A DNA stretch of 32,710 nucleotides from Candidatus Zambryskibacteria bacterium RIFOXYC1_FULL_39_10 (GCA_001824275.1 MHWW01000011.1:34767-67476); one strand, 5' to 3'; counted from the first letter of the stretch, positions 16,383 to 24,129 are shown. Numbers and translations are program-made. Notes: generated by a model not told the origin, from the letters alone.

Positions 16383-16472
16383 GGAGGGATGCCTGAGTGG
16401 TTTAAAGGAACAGTCTTGAAAACTGTCGTATCCGAAAGGGTACCGTGAGTTCGAATCTCACTCCCTCCGCCA
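16383..16472 (+). tRNA. tRNA-Ser (anticodon TGA), CCA encoded
   Basis: GGAGGGATGCCTGAGTGGTTTAAAGGAACAGTCTTGAAAACTGTCG...GTGAGTTCGAATCTCACTCCCTCCGCCA with long variable arm; loop CTTGAAA. Confidence 0.93.
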
Positions 16473-16865
16473 ATGAAAAAATATTTAGGAATTGATTTTG
16501 GGAGCAAGCGGGTGGGGATTGCCACCTCTGATGATTTTGGGACAATGGCTTTTCCGTATTCAGTAATTTCAAATGATAAAAATCTATTAGAGGAAATTGA
16601 AAAAATAATAAAGATAGAAAATATAACCGATATTGTGATAGGGGAATCCAAAAACTTTGCCGGTGAACCAAATAAAATAATGGTGGAGATTGAGAAGTTT
16701 AAAAATATTTTAGTGAGAAAAACCGAATTAAATGTTTTCCTTGAGCCTGAATTTATGACTTCAAGTCAAGCTGAGCAAATCCAAGGCAAAAATGATATGC
16801 ATGATGCGTCAGCGGCGACGATTATCCTCCAATCATTTTTGGATAAGAAATCTTCCGTGATATAA
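16473..16865 (+). CDS. ruvX: Putative pre-16S rRNA nuclease RuvX/YqgF
   Basis: MKKYLGIDFGSKRVGIATSDDFGTMAFP, DIVIGESKNFAGEPN, EPEFMTSSQAEQ, MHDASAATIILQSFL. Confidence 0.92.
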   Translation: MKKYLGIDFGSKRVGIATSDDFGTMAFPYSVISNDKNLLEEIEKIIKIENITDIVIGESKNFAGEPNKIMVEIEKFKNILVRKTELNVFLEPEFMTSSQAEQIQGKNDMHDASAATIILQSFLDKKSSVI

Positions 16866-16866
16866 T
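16839..16866 (+). promoter_or_regulatory. Putative promoter of the pilMNO cluster (TTGGAT-16-TATAAT)
   Basis: Overlaps the 3' end of ruvX; predicted start near 16873 at the foot of a hairpin. Confidence 0.5.
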
Positions 16867-16899
16867 TAAAGTCGAACTCTAGTCGACGTATCGTTCGAC

Positions 16900-17880
16900 A
16901 TGATTTCGCAAAATCATATGAAGTTTAGACTTTTATCAAAATACTTTCCTACTGAAAAATATTTAAAACCACCCCATATCGGAATTTCTTTTTCTGACAC
17001 CAATATCAAGGCGATATCTTTTGATAAGACAAGTAAAAATCCAGTACTAAAAAATATAATTTTACCACTTGAAAAAGGATCAATTGTTTCAGGCAGTATT
17101 GTAAATGAAAATGAAGTGGTTAAAAAACTTTCTGAAATCAAAGAAAGTTTAAGTATACCGTTTGTTTTTTTCACTATTCCTGATGAACTAGCTTATGTTT
17201 TTTCTACTTCAATTACAGTCGCTTCAGAAAATGATATGACTGAAGGTGTGGCCTTTATAATGGAAGAAAATGTTCCGCTTTCTTTGATTGATACAGTTTT
17301 TGACTTTGAACCAACAAAGATCGTTCAAACCGAAGGCGGGTACGATGTTTCGGTAGTAGTGGCAGCAAGTGCTAAAAAAGAAATAGAAAAATTTGTTGAG
17401 GTTTTTTATAAAAGTGGATTTGAACCAGTTGGGTGTGTCAATGAATCACAGGCTATAGCAAATGCTCTGGTGCCTAGAAAGTCAGTGGAAACACTGAGCA
17501 TCGTTCATGCCAGGGGAAACAGGGTGGGAATTTATCTGGTGAAAAACAATCTGGTCCGGTTTTCAACATTAAGAAATATTTCCGGAGAAGATTATAAAAA
17601 GCAGTTTCTAGATGAGTATGAAAAATTTTTAGAATATTGTATTAAGTATGATACTGGTGACGAACGAGCAATAAAATCAGTACTGGTCTGTGGAGATTTT
17701 GAATATGCTAAGGGGGTGGTTGAGGTAGTTGCCAAATCAAGTAATCGCGTGAAAGATATAAAATTATCAAATGTGTGGACCAATGTTTTTGAGATAGATA
17801 AAAATTTGCCAACTGTTCCTTATGAAGAATCATTAAGTTTCGCGGGGCCGATTGGGGCAGTACTCTCCGATATTATTTAA
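16900..17880 (+). CDS. pilM: Type IV pilus assembly protein PilM
   Basis: HIGISFSDTNIKAISFDK, actin-like fold pattern, position before PilN/PilO-like proteins. Confidence 0.82.
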   Translation: MISQNHMKFRLLSKYFPTEKYLKPPHIGISFSDTNIKAISFDKTSKNPVLKNIILPLEKGSIVSGSIVNENEVVKKLSEIKESLSIPFVFFTIPDELAYVFSTSITVASENDMTEGVAFIMEENVPLSLIDTVFDFEPTKIVQTEGGYDVSVVVAASAKKEIEKFVEVFYKSGFEPVGCVNESQAIANALVPRKSVETLSIVHARGNRVGIYLVKNNLVRFSTLRNISGEDYKKQFLDEYEKFLEYCIKYDTGDERAIKSVLVCGDFEYAKGVVEVVAKSSNRVKDIKLSNVWTNVFEIDKNLPTVPYEESLSFAGPIGAVLSDII

Positions 17881-17891
17881 AGCTTAAAACC

Positions 17892-17980
17892 ATGAATCCC
17901 GTTAGAAATACCATGAAATATATATTAAATACAAAACAAAATAACAAACCTTTAAAAGCTAAATTTCTAACGGGATGAAT
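17892..17980 (+). repeat. Start-codon-associated palindromic element, copy 2 (pilN)
   Basis: CCCGTTAGAAAT(17898-17909)/ATTTCTAACGGG(17963-17974); ATGAAT at both edges; 88 bp identical to copy 3. Confidence 0.92.
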
Positions 17981-18520
17981 CTTTTGCCAATTATAGAAAA
18001 AGAAGCGGTAAAAAAAGGACTTAAGCGTCGTTTTATAATCATGGCCGCACTTCTTTTGGCGGTATCTTTTGGAGTTGGTGTGATTATGCTTGTTCCTTCC
18101 TATTTTTTAGTAATGGGTAATATTTCTAAAATAGAAATGAATAATAGTTCAATAGGTATTGAGAATAAGGGTGAAGTTGAAGAAATGCTTAATTTACCAA
18201 TAGAAATAAATTCCAAATTAAAATTTATGCAAAATATTGGGGCAAACCAATTAACGATTGAGGTTTTTAGTAAAATAATAAAATTTGTTCCTGAAAAAGT
18301 AATAATTGATTCAATAACTTTTTCTCGCAATGAAGCTTACAAAGAAAAAAATGGGATTTTAGTATTAGTTTCTGGAACATCGGTTGATCGGAATTCTTTG
18401 ATTTCATTTTCTAATTCATTAGAACAATCCAAGGACTTTACCTTTGTGGATGTACCAGTTTCAAGTCTGACTAAAGACAAAAATTTACCATTCTCTATAA
18501 ATATTTTTATTGAAAACTAA
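17975..18520 (+). CDS. pilN: PilN-like type IV pilus assembly protein
   Basis: Short cytosolic N-terminus (MNLLPIIEKEAVKKGLKRR), one TM helix, position after pilM. Confidence 0.7.
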   Translation: MNLLPIIEKEAVKKGLKRRFIIMAALLLAVSFGVGVIMLVPSYFLVMGNISKIEMNNSSIGIENKGEVEEMLNLPIEINSKLKFMQNIGANQLTIEVFSKIIKFVPEKVIIDSITFSRNEAYKEKNGILVLVSGTSVDRNSLISFSNSLEQSKDFTFVDVPVSSLTKDKNLPFSINIFIEN

Positions 18521-18521
18521 A

Positions 18522-18610
18522 ATGAATCCCGTTAGAAATACCATGAAATATATATTAAATACAAAACAAAATAACAAACCTTTAAAAGCTAAATTTCTAA
18601 CGGGATGAAC
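18522..18610 (+). repeat. Start-codon-associated palindromic element, copy 3 (pilO)
   Basis: CCCGTTAGAAAT(18528-18539)/ATTTCTAACGGG(18593-18604); edges ATGAAT/ATGAAC. Confidence 0.92.
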
Positions 18611-19129
18611 AATTGGATACCAAAAAATAAAATTCTAAGATTTGCTGTAGGTTTGGCGGCTTTGGGTTTGGTTCTATATTTAGCGGGGGTCATGATCATT
18701 TCAGTGAAAACAAAAAAAGTGGAAAGGTCATATTCAAACACTGAGTCCGATCTATTCAAGGAGCAAAAATTTTGGGCAATAAAATCTGTTGTCGATACAA
18801 ATGAGGAGTCAATAAAATATCTTAAAGATTTTTTTGTAAAGAGTGGTGACGAAGTATTTTTCATTGAAAAAATAGAGGAAATGGCACGAATATCAAACAC
18901 CAAACTTGAAATTGTGTCTATCGACATCAAACCCAATCAAGCGGATTTATTTGGGGAAGAAGTTCTTGTAAAAATAAAAGTAAGTGGCACCTGGGATAGT
19001 GTAATGTTGTTTGTAGACAAGCTAGAGAGAATGAATTTTGGAGTCGTGATTGACGACGTTAATTTAGATGCAGAGGCACAGGGTAATTGGGTAGGCGCAA
19101 TAGAATTTATATTTATGAAAAATAAATGA
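18605..19129 (+). CDS. pilO: PilO-like type IV pilus assembly protein
   Basis: Single N-terminal TM, coiled/periplasmic domain, position after pilN. Confidence 0.65.
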   Translation: MNNWIPKNKILRFAVGLAALGLVLYLAGVMIISVKTKKVERSYSNTESDLFKEQKFWAIKSVVDTNEESIKYLKDFFVKSGDEVFFIEKIEEMARISNTKLEIVSIDIKPNQADLFGEEVLVKIKVSGTWDSVMLFVDKLERMNFGVVIDDVNLDAEAQGNWVGAIEFIFMKNK

Positions 19130-19428
19130 AACTAAATTTTTTAAAATTAAATAAAGATAAATCGCTTTCATTAAAATCTCTGAGACCACAGTTATTTAAT
19201 ATTAATTTACTTTGGTTTATCTGCTTGGGAGTTATTTTGATAATAATAATAATAATGGCACTCATTGCTTATAAGTTTTTTCATTACCAATATTTTGAGG
19301 ATTATAAAAAAGTTACTCCCTTTGAAGGTTCTAATTTGATAAATGTTGAGAAATTAAAAAATGTTATTGAAAGAAGAAATAACTTTATAAACAAAGAAAT
19401 TTCTTTGCCTCCTGACCCATCATTATAA
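19126..19428 (+). CDS. Small membrane protein of the pilus cluster
   Basis: ATGA overlap with pilO stop; TM LLWFICLGVILIIIIIMALIAYKFF. Confidence 0.7.
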   Translation: MKLNFLKLNKDKSLSLKSLRPQLFNINLLWFICLGVILIIIIIMALIAYKFFHYQYFEDYKKVTPFEGSNLINVEKLKNVIERRNNFINKEISLPPDPSL

Positions 19429-19445
19429 AGTTTTAACGAAGTGGT

Positions 19446-19516
19446 GCCCCTGCTAGGAATCGAACCTAGATTTAGAAATTAGAAGTTTCTTGTTCTATCC
19501 ATTGAACTACAAGGGC
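19446..19516 (-). tRNA. tRNA-Arg (anticodon TCT)
   Basis: Minus strand GCCCTTGTAGTTCAATGGATAGAACAAGAAACTTCTAATTTCTAAATCTAGGTTCGATTCCTAGCAGGGGC; loop CTTCTAA. Confidence 0.92.
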
Positions 19517-19521
19517 AAGGT

Positions 19522-19593
19522 GGGCGATAGAGGACTCGAACCTCTGACCTTCCCGGTGTAAACGGGTTGCTCTACCAACTGAGCTAATCGCCC
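19522..19593 (-). tRNA. tRNA-Val (anticodon TAC)
   Basis: Minus strand GGGCGATTAGCTCAGTTGGTAGAGCAACCCGTTTACACCGGGAAGGTCAGAGGTTCGAGTCCTCTATCGCCC; loop TTTACAC. Confidence 0.92.
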
Positions 19594-19652
19594 TATAAAA
19601 TTTGGAACCTTTGTAATATACCATAAAATTTAATTTATGGCATAGTTAAGGC

Positions 19653-20453
19653 ATGGAAATTAAAATTTTATACGAAGATGAGTATGTTTTAGCGCTAGAT
19701 AAACCTTACGGGCTTTTGGTGCATTCTGATGGTAGGAGTAAAGAAAAGACTCTAGTTGATTGGATAAACGAGCATTACCCAGAACTTAAAGATGTCGGAG
19801 AACCACAAACTCTCCAAAATGGGCAAATTATAAAAAGGCCCGGCATCGTGCATCGTTTGGACAAAGACACCAGCGGAGTAATCTTGGTGGCTAAAACCAA
19901 GGAATCCCATCAATTTCTCAAAGAACAATTTCAAAATAGAAAAGTAGAGAAAATTTATAATGCTGTAGTTTGGGGTAATTTCTTGCCTGAAAAGCTGGAA
20001 GGAGTAATTGACAAACCGATTGGTCGGAGCGCTAGTGATTTTAGGAAATGGTCAGCTGAACATGGCGCCAAAGGGGAACTTAGGGAGGCGATGACGGAAT
20101 ATAAGGTTTTGGCTCAAGGACCTCACCCCTCACTCTCGTGTAGCCCTCTCCTTGTCAAGGAGAGGGTAGGGAGAGGACTTTCTGATTTTGCGTATCTAGA
20201 AATTAGACCAAAAACAGGCAGAACTCATCAGATAAGAGTGCATCTGAAATCAATTAGCCATCCGGTGGTGGGAGATAAACTTTATGGTCCTACTTCGCCA
20301 AAGGCTTCGCGGGGTAAAGAAGATAATCTCGGATTTGATAGATTGGCTTTGCATGCAGTTTCTATAAAATTAGAATTACCCAATCATACTCATATAACAA
20401 TTGAATCTCCGTTACCGGCAGAATTTGAGGAAGCCAAAAAACTTTTACAATAA
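19653..20453 (+). CDS. RluA family pseudouridine synthase
   Basis: IVHRLDKDTSGVILVAKTKESHQFLKEQFQNRKVEKIYNAVVWG, RPKTGRTHQIRVHLKSISHPVVGDKLYG, RLALHA. Confidence 0.95.
   Translation: MEIKILYEDEYVLALDKPYGLLVHSDGRSKEKTLVDWINEHYPELKDVGEPQTLQNGQIIKRPGIVHRLDKDTSGVILVAKTKESHQFLKEQFQNRKVEKIYNAVVWGNFLPEKLEGVIDKPIGRSASDFRKWSAEHGAKGELREAMTEYKVLAQGPHPSLSCSPLLVKERVGRGLSDFAYLEIRPKTGRTHQIRVHLKSISHPVVGDKLYGPTSPKASRGKEDNLGFDRLALHAVSIKLELPNHTHITIESPLPAEFEEAKKLLQ
20121..20176. repeat. REP-like palindrome read in frame inside the rluA-type gene
   Basis: CCCTCTCCTTG(20144-20154)-T-CAAGGAGAGGG(20156-20166), flanked by CCTCACCCC. Confidence 0.75.
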
Positions 20454-20454
20454 C

Positions 20455-20536
20455 TCATCCCTAAATCCCTTCCCTTACAACAAGGGAAGGGACTTTCCGA
20501 AAACCCTCTCTTGTTGTAAGAGAGGGCAGGGTGAGT
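20455..20536. repeat. REP-like double hairpin with complementary loops
   Basis: CCCTTCCCTT-acaac-AAGGGAAGGG (20467-20491) and CCCTCTCTT-gttgt-AAGAGAGGG (20504-20526). Confidence 0.85.
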
Positions 20537-20548
20537 TATTATAGTTTT

Positions 20549-23500
20549 ATGTCGGAAGATAAAAATATCAAATCTAAAATAGCTGAAAGAGAAGAGGAAA
20601 TCCTGAAATTTTGGCAAGAAAACAAAATTTTTGAAAAAAGTTTGGGAAAAGGTGACTCCAAAGACGAATTTGTATTTTACGAAGGCCCACCAACAGCTAA
20701 CGGCAAACCTGGTATTCATCACCTTGAAGCCAGGGCATATAAAGATGTAATACCGCGTTACAAAACTATGAAGGGTTTTCACGTTCGCCGCAAAGGAGGC
20801 TGGGATACTCATGGACTTCCTGTTGAATTACAGGTTGAAAAAGAGCTTGGATTAAAATCAAAAAAAGAAATTGAAAATTATGGTGTTGCTGAGTTTAATA
20901 AAAAATGCAAAGAAAGCGTTTGGTCCTATGTTGATTTATGGGAAAAATTTACTGACCGCATCGGCTATTGGGTTGATCAGAAAGACCCCTACATTACTTA
21001 CGAAAACTATTATATTGAATCCGTTTGGGATGTTATAAAAAAAGCCGACGACAAAAAACTTTTGTATAAAGACTACAAAGTCGTGCCATGGTGTCCGCGT
21101 TGCGGCACTGGTCTCTCAAGTCATGAACTCGCTCAAGGTTATGAAGATGTTAAGGATACCTCGGTGACAATCAAATTTAAAATTCTGAATAAAAAAAACA
21201 CCTATATTTTGGCTTGGACTACCACTCCTTGGACCCTTCCAGGCAACGTGGCATTGGCAGTGGGAGAGAAAATTGATTACATAAAAATAAAAATTGGTGA
21301 GGAGTTTCTGATTTTAGCCAAAGCCAGACTTTCGATAATAAAAGATGAATACAAAATAATTGAAGAAATGAAAGGCAAGGACCTTGTCGGTTTGGAATAT
21401 GAACCACTATTTCCTTATGCAGAAAAATTTGCATCAGAATCGGAAAAAGAAAAATTAAAAAACGCCTTCAAAATTTATCCAGCTGATTTTGTTACAACTG
21501 AAGATGGAACTGGGGTGGTGCATACGGCTGTAATGTATGGTCAGGACGACTTCGTTTTGGGTAACAAAATTGGGCTACCCAAAATCCATACCGTAAGTGA
21601 TGATGGTACATTCAAATCTGGAATGGATTTTCTTTCTGGACGCTTTGTTAAAGAGAAAGATGAAAAAGGTAAACCAACTCTTGATGTCGATATATTTAAT
21701 TATTTGAAAGAGAAAAATTTTTATTTCAGCAACGAACCTTATACTCACTCATATCCTTTCTGTTGGCGATGTCATACACCCCTTATTTATTATGCACGTG
21801 ATTCTTGGTACATCAAGATGTCAGACCTCCGTGACAAGTTGGTTAAGGAAAATGAAAAAATAAATTGGATACCTGCGCACATTAAAGAAGGCCGATTTGG
21901 TGAATGGTTGCGTGAAGTCAAAGATTGGGCGATTTCTCGTGAGAGATATTGGGGCTCACCACTACCTGTTTGGCAAAATGATGAAGGTGGGTTCATTGTG
22001 ATCGGTAATGTTGAGGATCTTAAGAAACACACTAAAAAATCTGGCAATAAATATTTCGTCATGCGACATGGACAAGCCGAGCAAAATTTAAGAGATTTAA
22101 TAAATTCCGATCCTAAAAATGTTTTTCACTTAACCGAAGAAGGCAAGAGGCAAGTAAAAATTGCCGCTGAAGATATTAAAAATACAAAAATCGATTTTAT
22201 AATTTACTCTCCTTTTCAAAGATGCAAAGAGACTGCGGAAATAGTTAGAAGTGCTTTAAATTTGTCAGAGGAAGCAGTTTTAATGGATGAACGGGCATGG
22301 GAAGAAAAGGTGAGCGAAGATTTTGAAGGCAAAACTTGGACTGAGTTTAGATCAAACTTTACTGATAGCAGAGACAGATATGAAAAAAGATTACCTGGAT
22401 CTGAAAATTTCGTTGATGTTAAACGAAGAGTGGGAGACATGCTCTATTCTTTTGAGGAAAAATACAAGGATAAAAATATTTTAATTGTTAGTCATCAGCT
22501 TACAATCAATGCGATGTATTCAGTTGCGATGGGTACAAACATTGATGAAATAGTTGAATTAAAAAAAGAAGGAAAGTTTTTATTTAAAGAGGCTGAATTT
22601 GGTGAAATTGATTTTGTACCTCTCCCTCACAATGAAAATTATGAACTTGATTTGCATAAACCTTTTATTGACGATATCAAACTAGTTGATGAAGATGGGA
22701 ATGAATTTAAAAGAGCCAAAGAGGTTTTGGATGTTTGGTTTGATTCAGGATCCATGCCTTTCTCACAGGATGGGCTTTTAGGTCAGAAAGATATGAAATA
22801 TCCAGCCGATTTTATTTCTGAAGCAATTGACCAGACTCGAGGTTGGTTTTACACATTACATGCAATTGGTGTAATTATGGGAAGGGGTGCGGCCTTTAAA
22901 AATGTTATTTGTTTGGGACATGTTTTGGATACCAAAGGCATAAAAATGTCCAAACACATTGGGAATGTTGTTGACCCGTGGATTATGATAGATAAATATG
23001 GTGCGGATGCTCTCCGAATGTGGATGTATACAGTCAATCAACCGGGAGATTCTAAAAACTTTGATGAAAAGACTGTTGATGAAGTAGTTAAAAAAGTTTT
23101 CAATTTAGTTTCAAATATTTTATCTTTCTATGAAATGTATAAGGATGAAAATATAAAGCCGGGCAAAGAAAGCAACAACATTCTAGATAAATGGATAATT
23201 TCAAAATTGAATGCATTTTTGAAAAATGGAGAAAAGTATTTAGAAGAGTATAGAGTTTTTGAAGCAGCGAGACTTACTCGTGACTTTGTAAATGATTTTT
23301 CCACTTGGTATATTCGTCGATCGCGTGATCGTTTTAAATCGGAAGATATGAAAGATAGAAATAATGCTTTGGCGACAACTCATTATGTTTTGATGGAATT
23401 AGCGAAATATATGGCACCTTTCACCCCTTTCTTTGCTGAATCGTTATATTTGAAATTGAAAACAGAAAGTGATCCGGAGAGTGTGCACCTTTCAAATTGG

Positions 23501-24007
23501 CCTAAAGGTGGGGAAGTAGATGAAGAAATTTTGCAAAATATGGAAGTTGTGCGAAAGATAGTTTCTTTGGCACTTGAAAAAAGAATGACTGCTGATATCA
23601 AGGTCAGACAACCGCTTAGCAAATTGAAAATTAAAGATTTAAAATTGAAAGATAAAGAAGAATACACAGAACTAATCAAAGACGAGCTCAATGTTAAGGA
23701 AGTAATTTTTGATGAAAATTTGGAAACAGAGGTTTGGTTAGATACTGAAATTACAAAAGAGCTGCAAAAAGAGGGGAGTGCTAGGAATTTTATAAGAGCT
23801 ATTCAGGAGCTTCGCAAAAATAAAAATTTGATGCCAAGTGACGCAGTAGAACTATTGGTGGAAACTGATGGACTCGGAAAAGAATTTTTGAATTCAGTTT
23901 TGGAAGAGATTAAAAAACCAACTAACGTTAGTGGGCTTATTTTTGAAGAAAATGATGGAGAAGAATTGAAAATTGAAAATTATAAATTGAAAATTAAAAT
24001 TAAATAA
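20549..24007 (+). CDS. ileS: Isoleucyl-tRNA synthetase with inserted histidine phosphatase domain
   Basis: PPTANGKPGIHHLEARAYKD, GGWDTHGLPVE, AWTTTPWTLPGNVALAVG, SRERYWGSPLPVW, DVWFDSGSMPF, KMSKHIGN. Inserted YFVMRHGQAE...SPFQRCKETAE...ILIVSHQ. Start ATG at 20549 preferred over GTG 20531, which lies in the repeat. Confidence 0.95.
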   Translation: MSEDKNIKSKIAEREEEILKFWQENKIFEKSLGKGDSKDEFVFYEGPPTANGKPGIHHLEARAYKDVIPRYKTMKGFHVRRKGGWDTHGLPVELQVEKELGLKSKKEIENYGVAEFNKKCKESVWSYVDLWEKFTDRIGYWVDQKDPYITYENYYIESVWDVIKKADDKKLLYKDYKVVPWCPRCGTGLSSHELAQGYEDVKDTSVTIKFKILNKKNTYILAWTTTPWTLPGNVALAVGEKIDYIKIKIGEEFLILAKARLSIIKDEYKIIEEMKGKDLVGLEYEPLFPYAEKFASESEKEKLKNAFKIYPADFVTTEDGTGVVHTAVMYGQDDFVLGNKIGLPKIHTVSDDGTFKSGMDFLSGRFVKEKDEKGKPTLDVDIFNYLKEKNFYFSNEPYTHSYPFCWRCHTPLIYYARDSWYIKMSDLRDKLVKENEKINWIPAHIKEGRFGEWLREVKDWAISRERYWGSPLPVWQNDEGGFIVIGNVEDLKKHTKKSGNKYFVMRHGQAEQNLRDLINSDPKNVFHLTEEGKRQVKIAAEDIKNTKIDFIIYSPFQRCKETAEIVRSALNLSEEAVLMDERAWEEKVSEDFEGKTWTEFRSNFTDSRDRYEKRLPGSENFVDVKRRVGDMLYSFEEKYKDKNILIVSHQLTINAMYSVAMGTNIDEIVELKKEGKFLFKEAEFGEIDFVPLPHNENYELDLHKPFIDDIKLVDEDGNEFKRAKEVLDVWFDSGSMPFSQDGLLGQKDMKYPADFISEAIDQTRGWFYTLHAIGVIMGRGAAFKNVICLGHVLDTKGIKMSKHIGNVVDPWIMIDKYGADALRMWMYTVNQPGDSKNFDEKTVDEVVKKVFNLVSNILSFYEMYKDENIKPGKESNNILDKWIISKLNAFLKNGEKYLEEYRVFEAARLTRDFVNDFSTWYIRRSRDRFKSEDMKDRNNALATTHYVLMELAKYMAPFTPFFAESLYLKLKTESDPESVHLSNWPKGGEVDEEILQNMEVVRKIVSLALEKRMTADIKVRQPLSKLKIKDLKLKDKEEYTELIKDELNVKEVIFDENLETEVWLDTEITKELQKEGSARNFIRAIQELRKNKNLMPSDAVELLVETDGLGKEFLNSVLEEIKKPTNVSGLIFEENDGEELKIENYKLKIKIK

Positions 24008-24019
24008 AATTTAATTTTC

Positions 24020-24129
24020 ATGTATCCCGTTAGAGTTTTACATTTTTTATATGTGGTATTAATTTTATTAAACGAACATGAATATATTATTAGTTTTATT
24101 AAGTAATTAAAAACTCTAACGGGATGTAT
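24020..24129 (+). repeat. Start-codon-associated palindromic element, copy 4 (recO)
   Basis: CCCGTTAGAGTTTT(24026-24039)/AAAACTCTAACGGG(24110-24123); ATGTAT at both edges. Confidence 0.92.

Noticed and set aside
16373-16671. ORFs 16373-16651 and 16402-16671 (-) over tRNA-Ser
   Set aside because: Strings such as 'EIRTHGTLSDTTVFKTVPLNHSGIPP' are translations of tRNA-Ser antisense, a common mis-annotation.
22930-22975. IleRS KMSKH (instead of KMSKS) as a sign of a non-functional enzyme
   Set aside because: The key KMSK residues are intact and the last position varies in class I synthetases; not evidence of inactivation.
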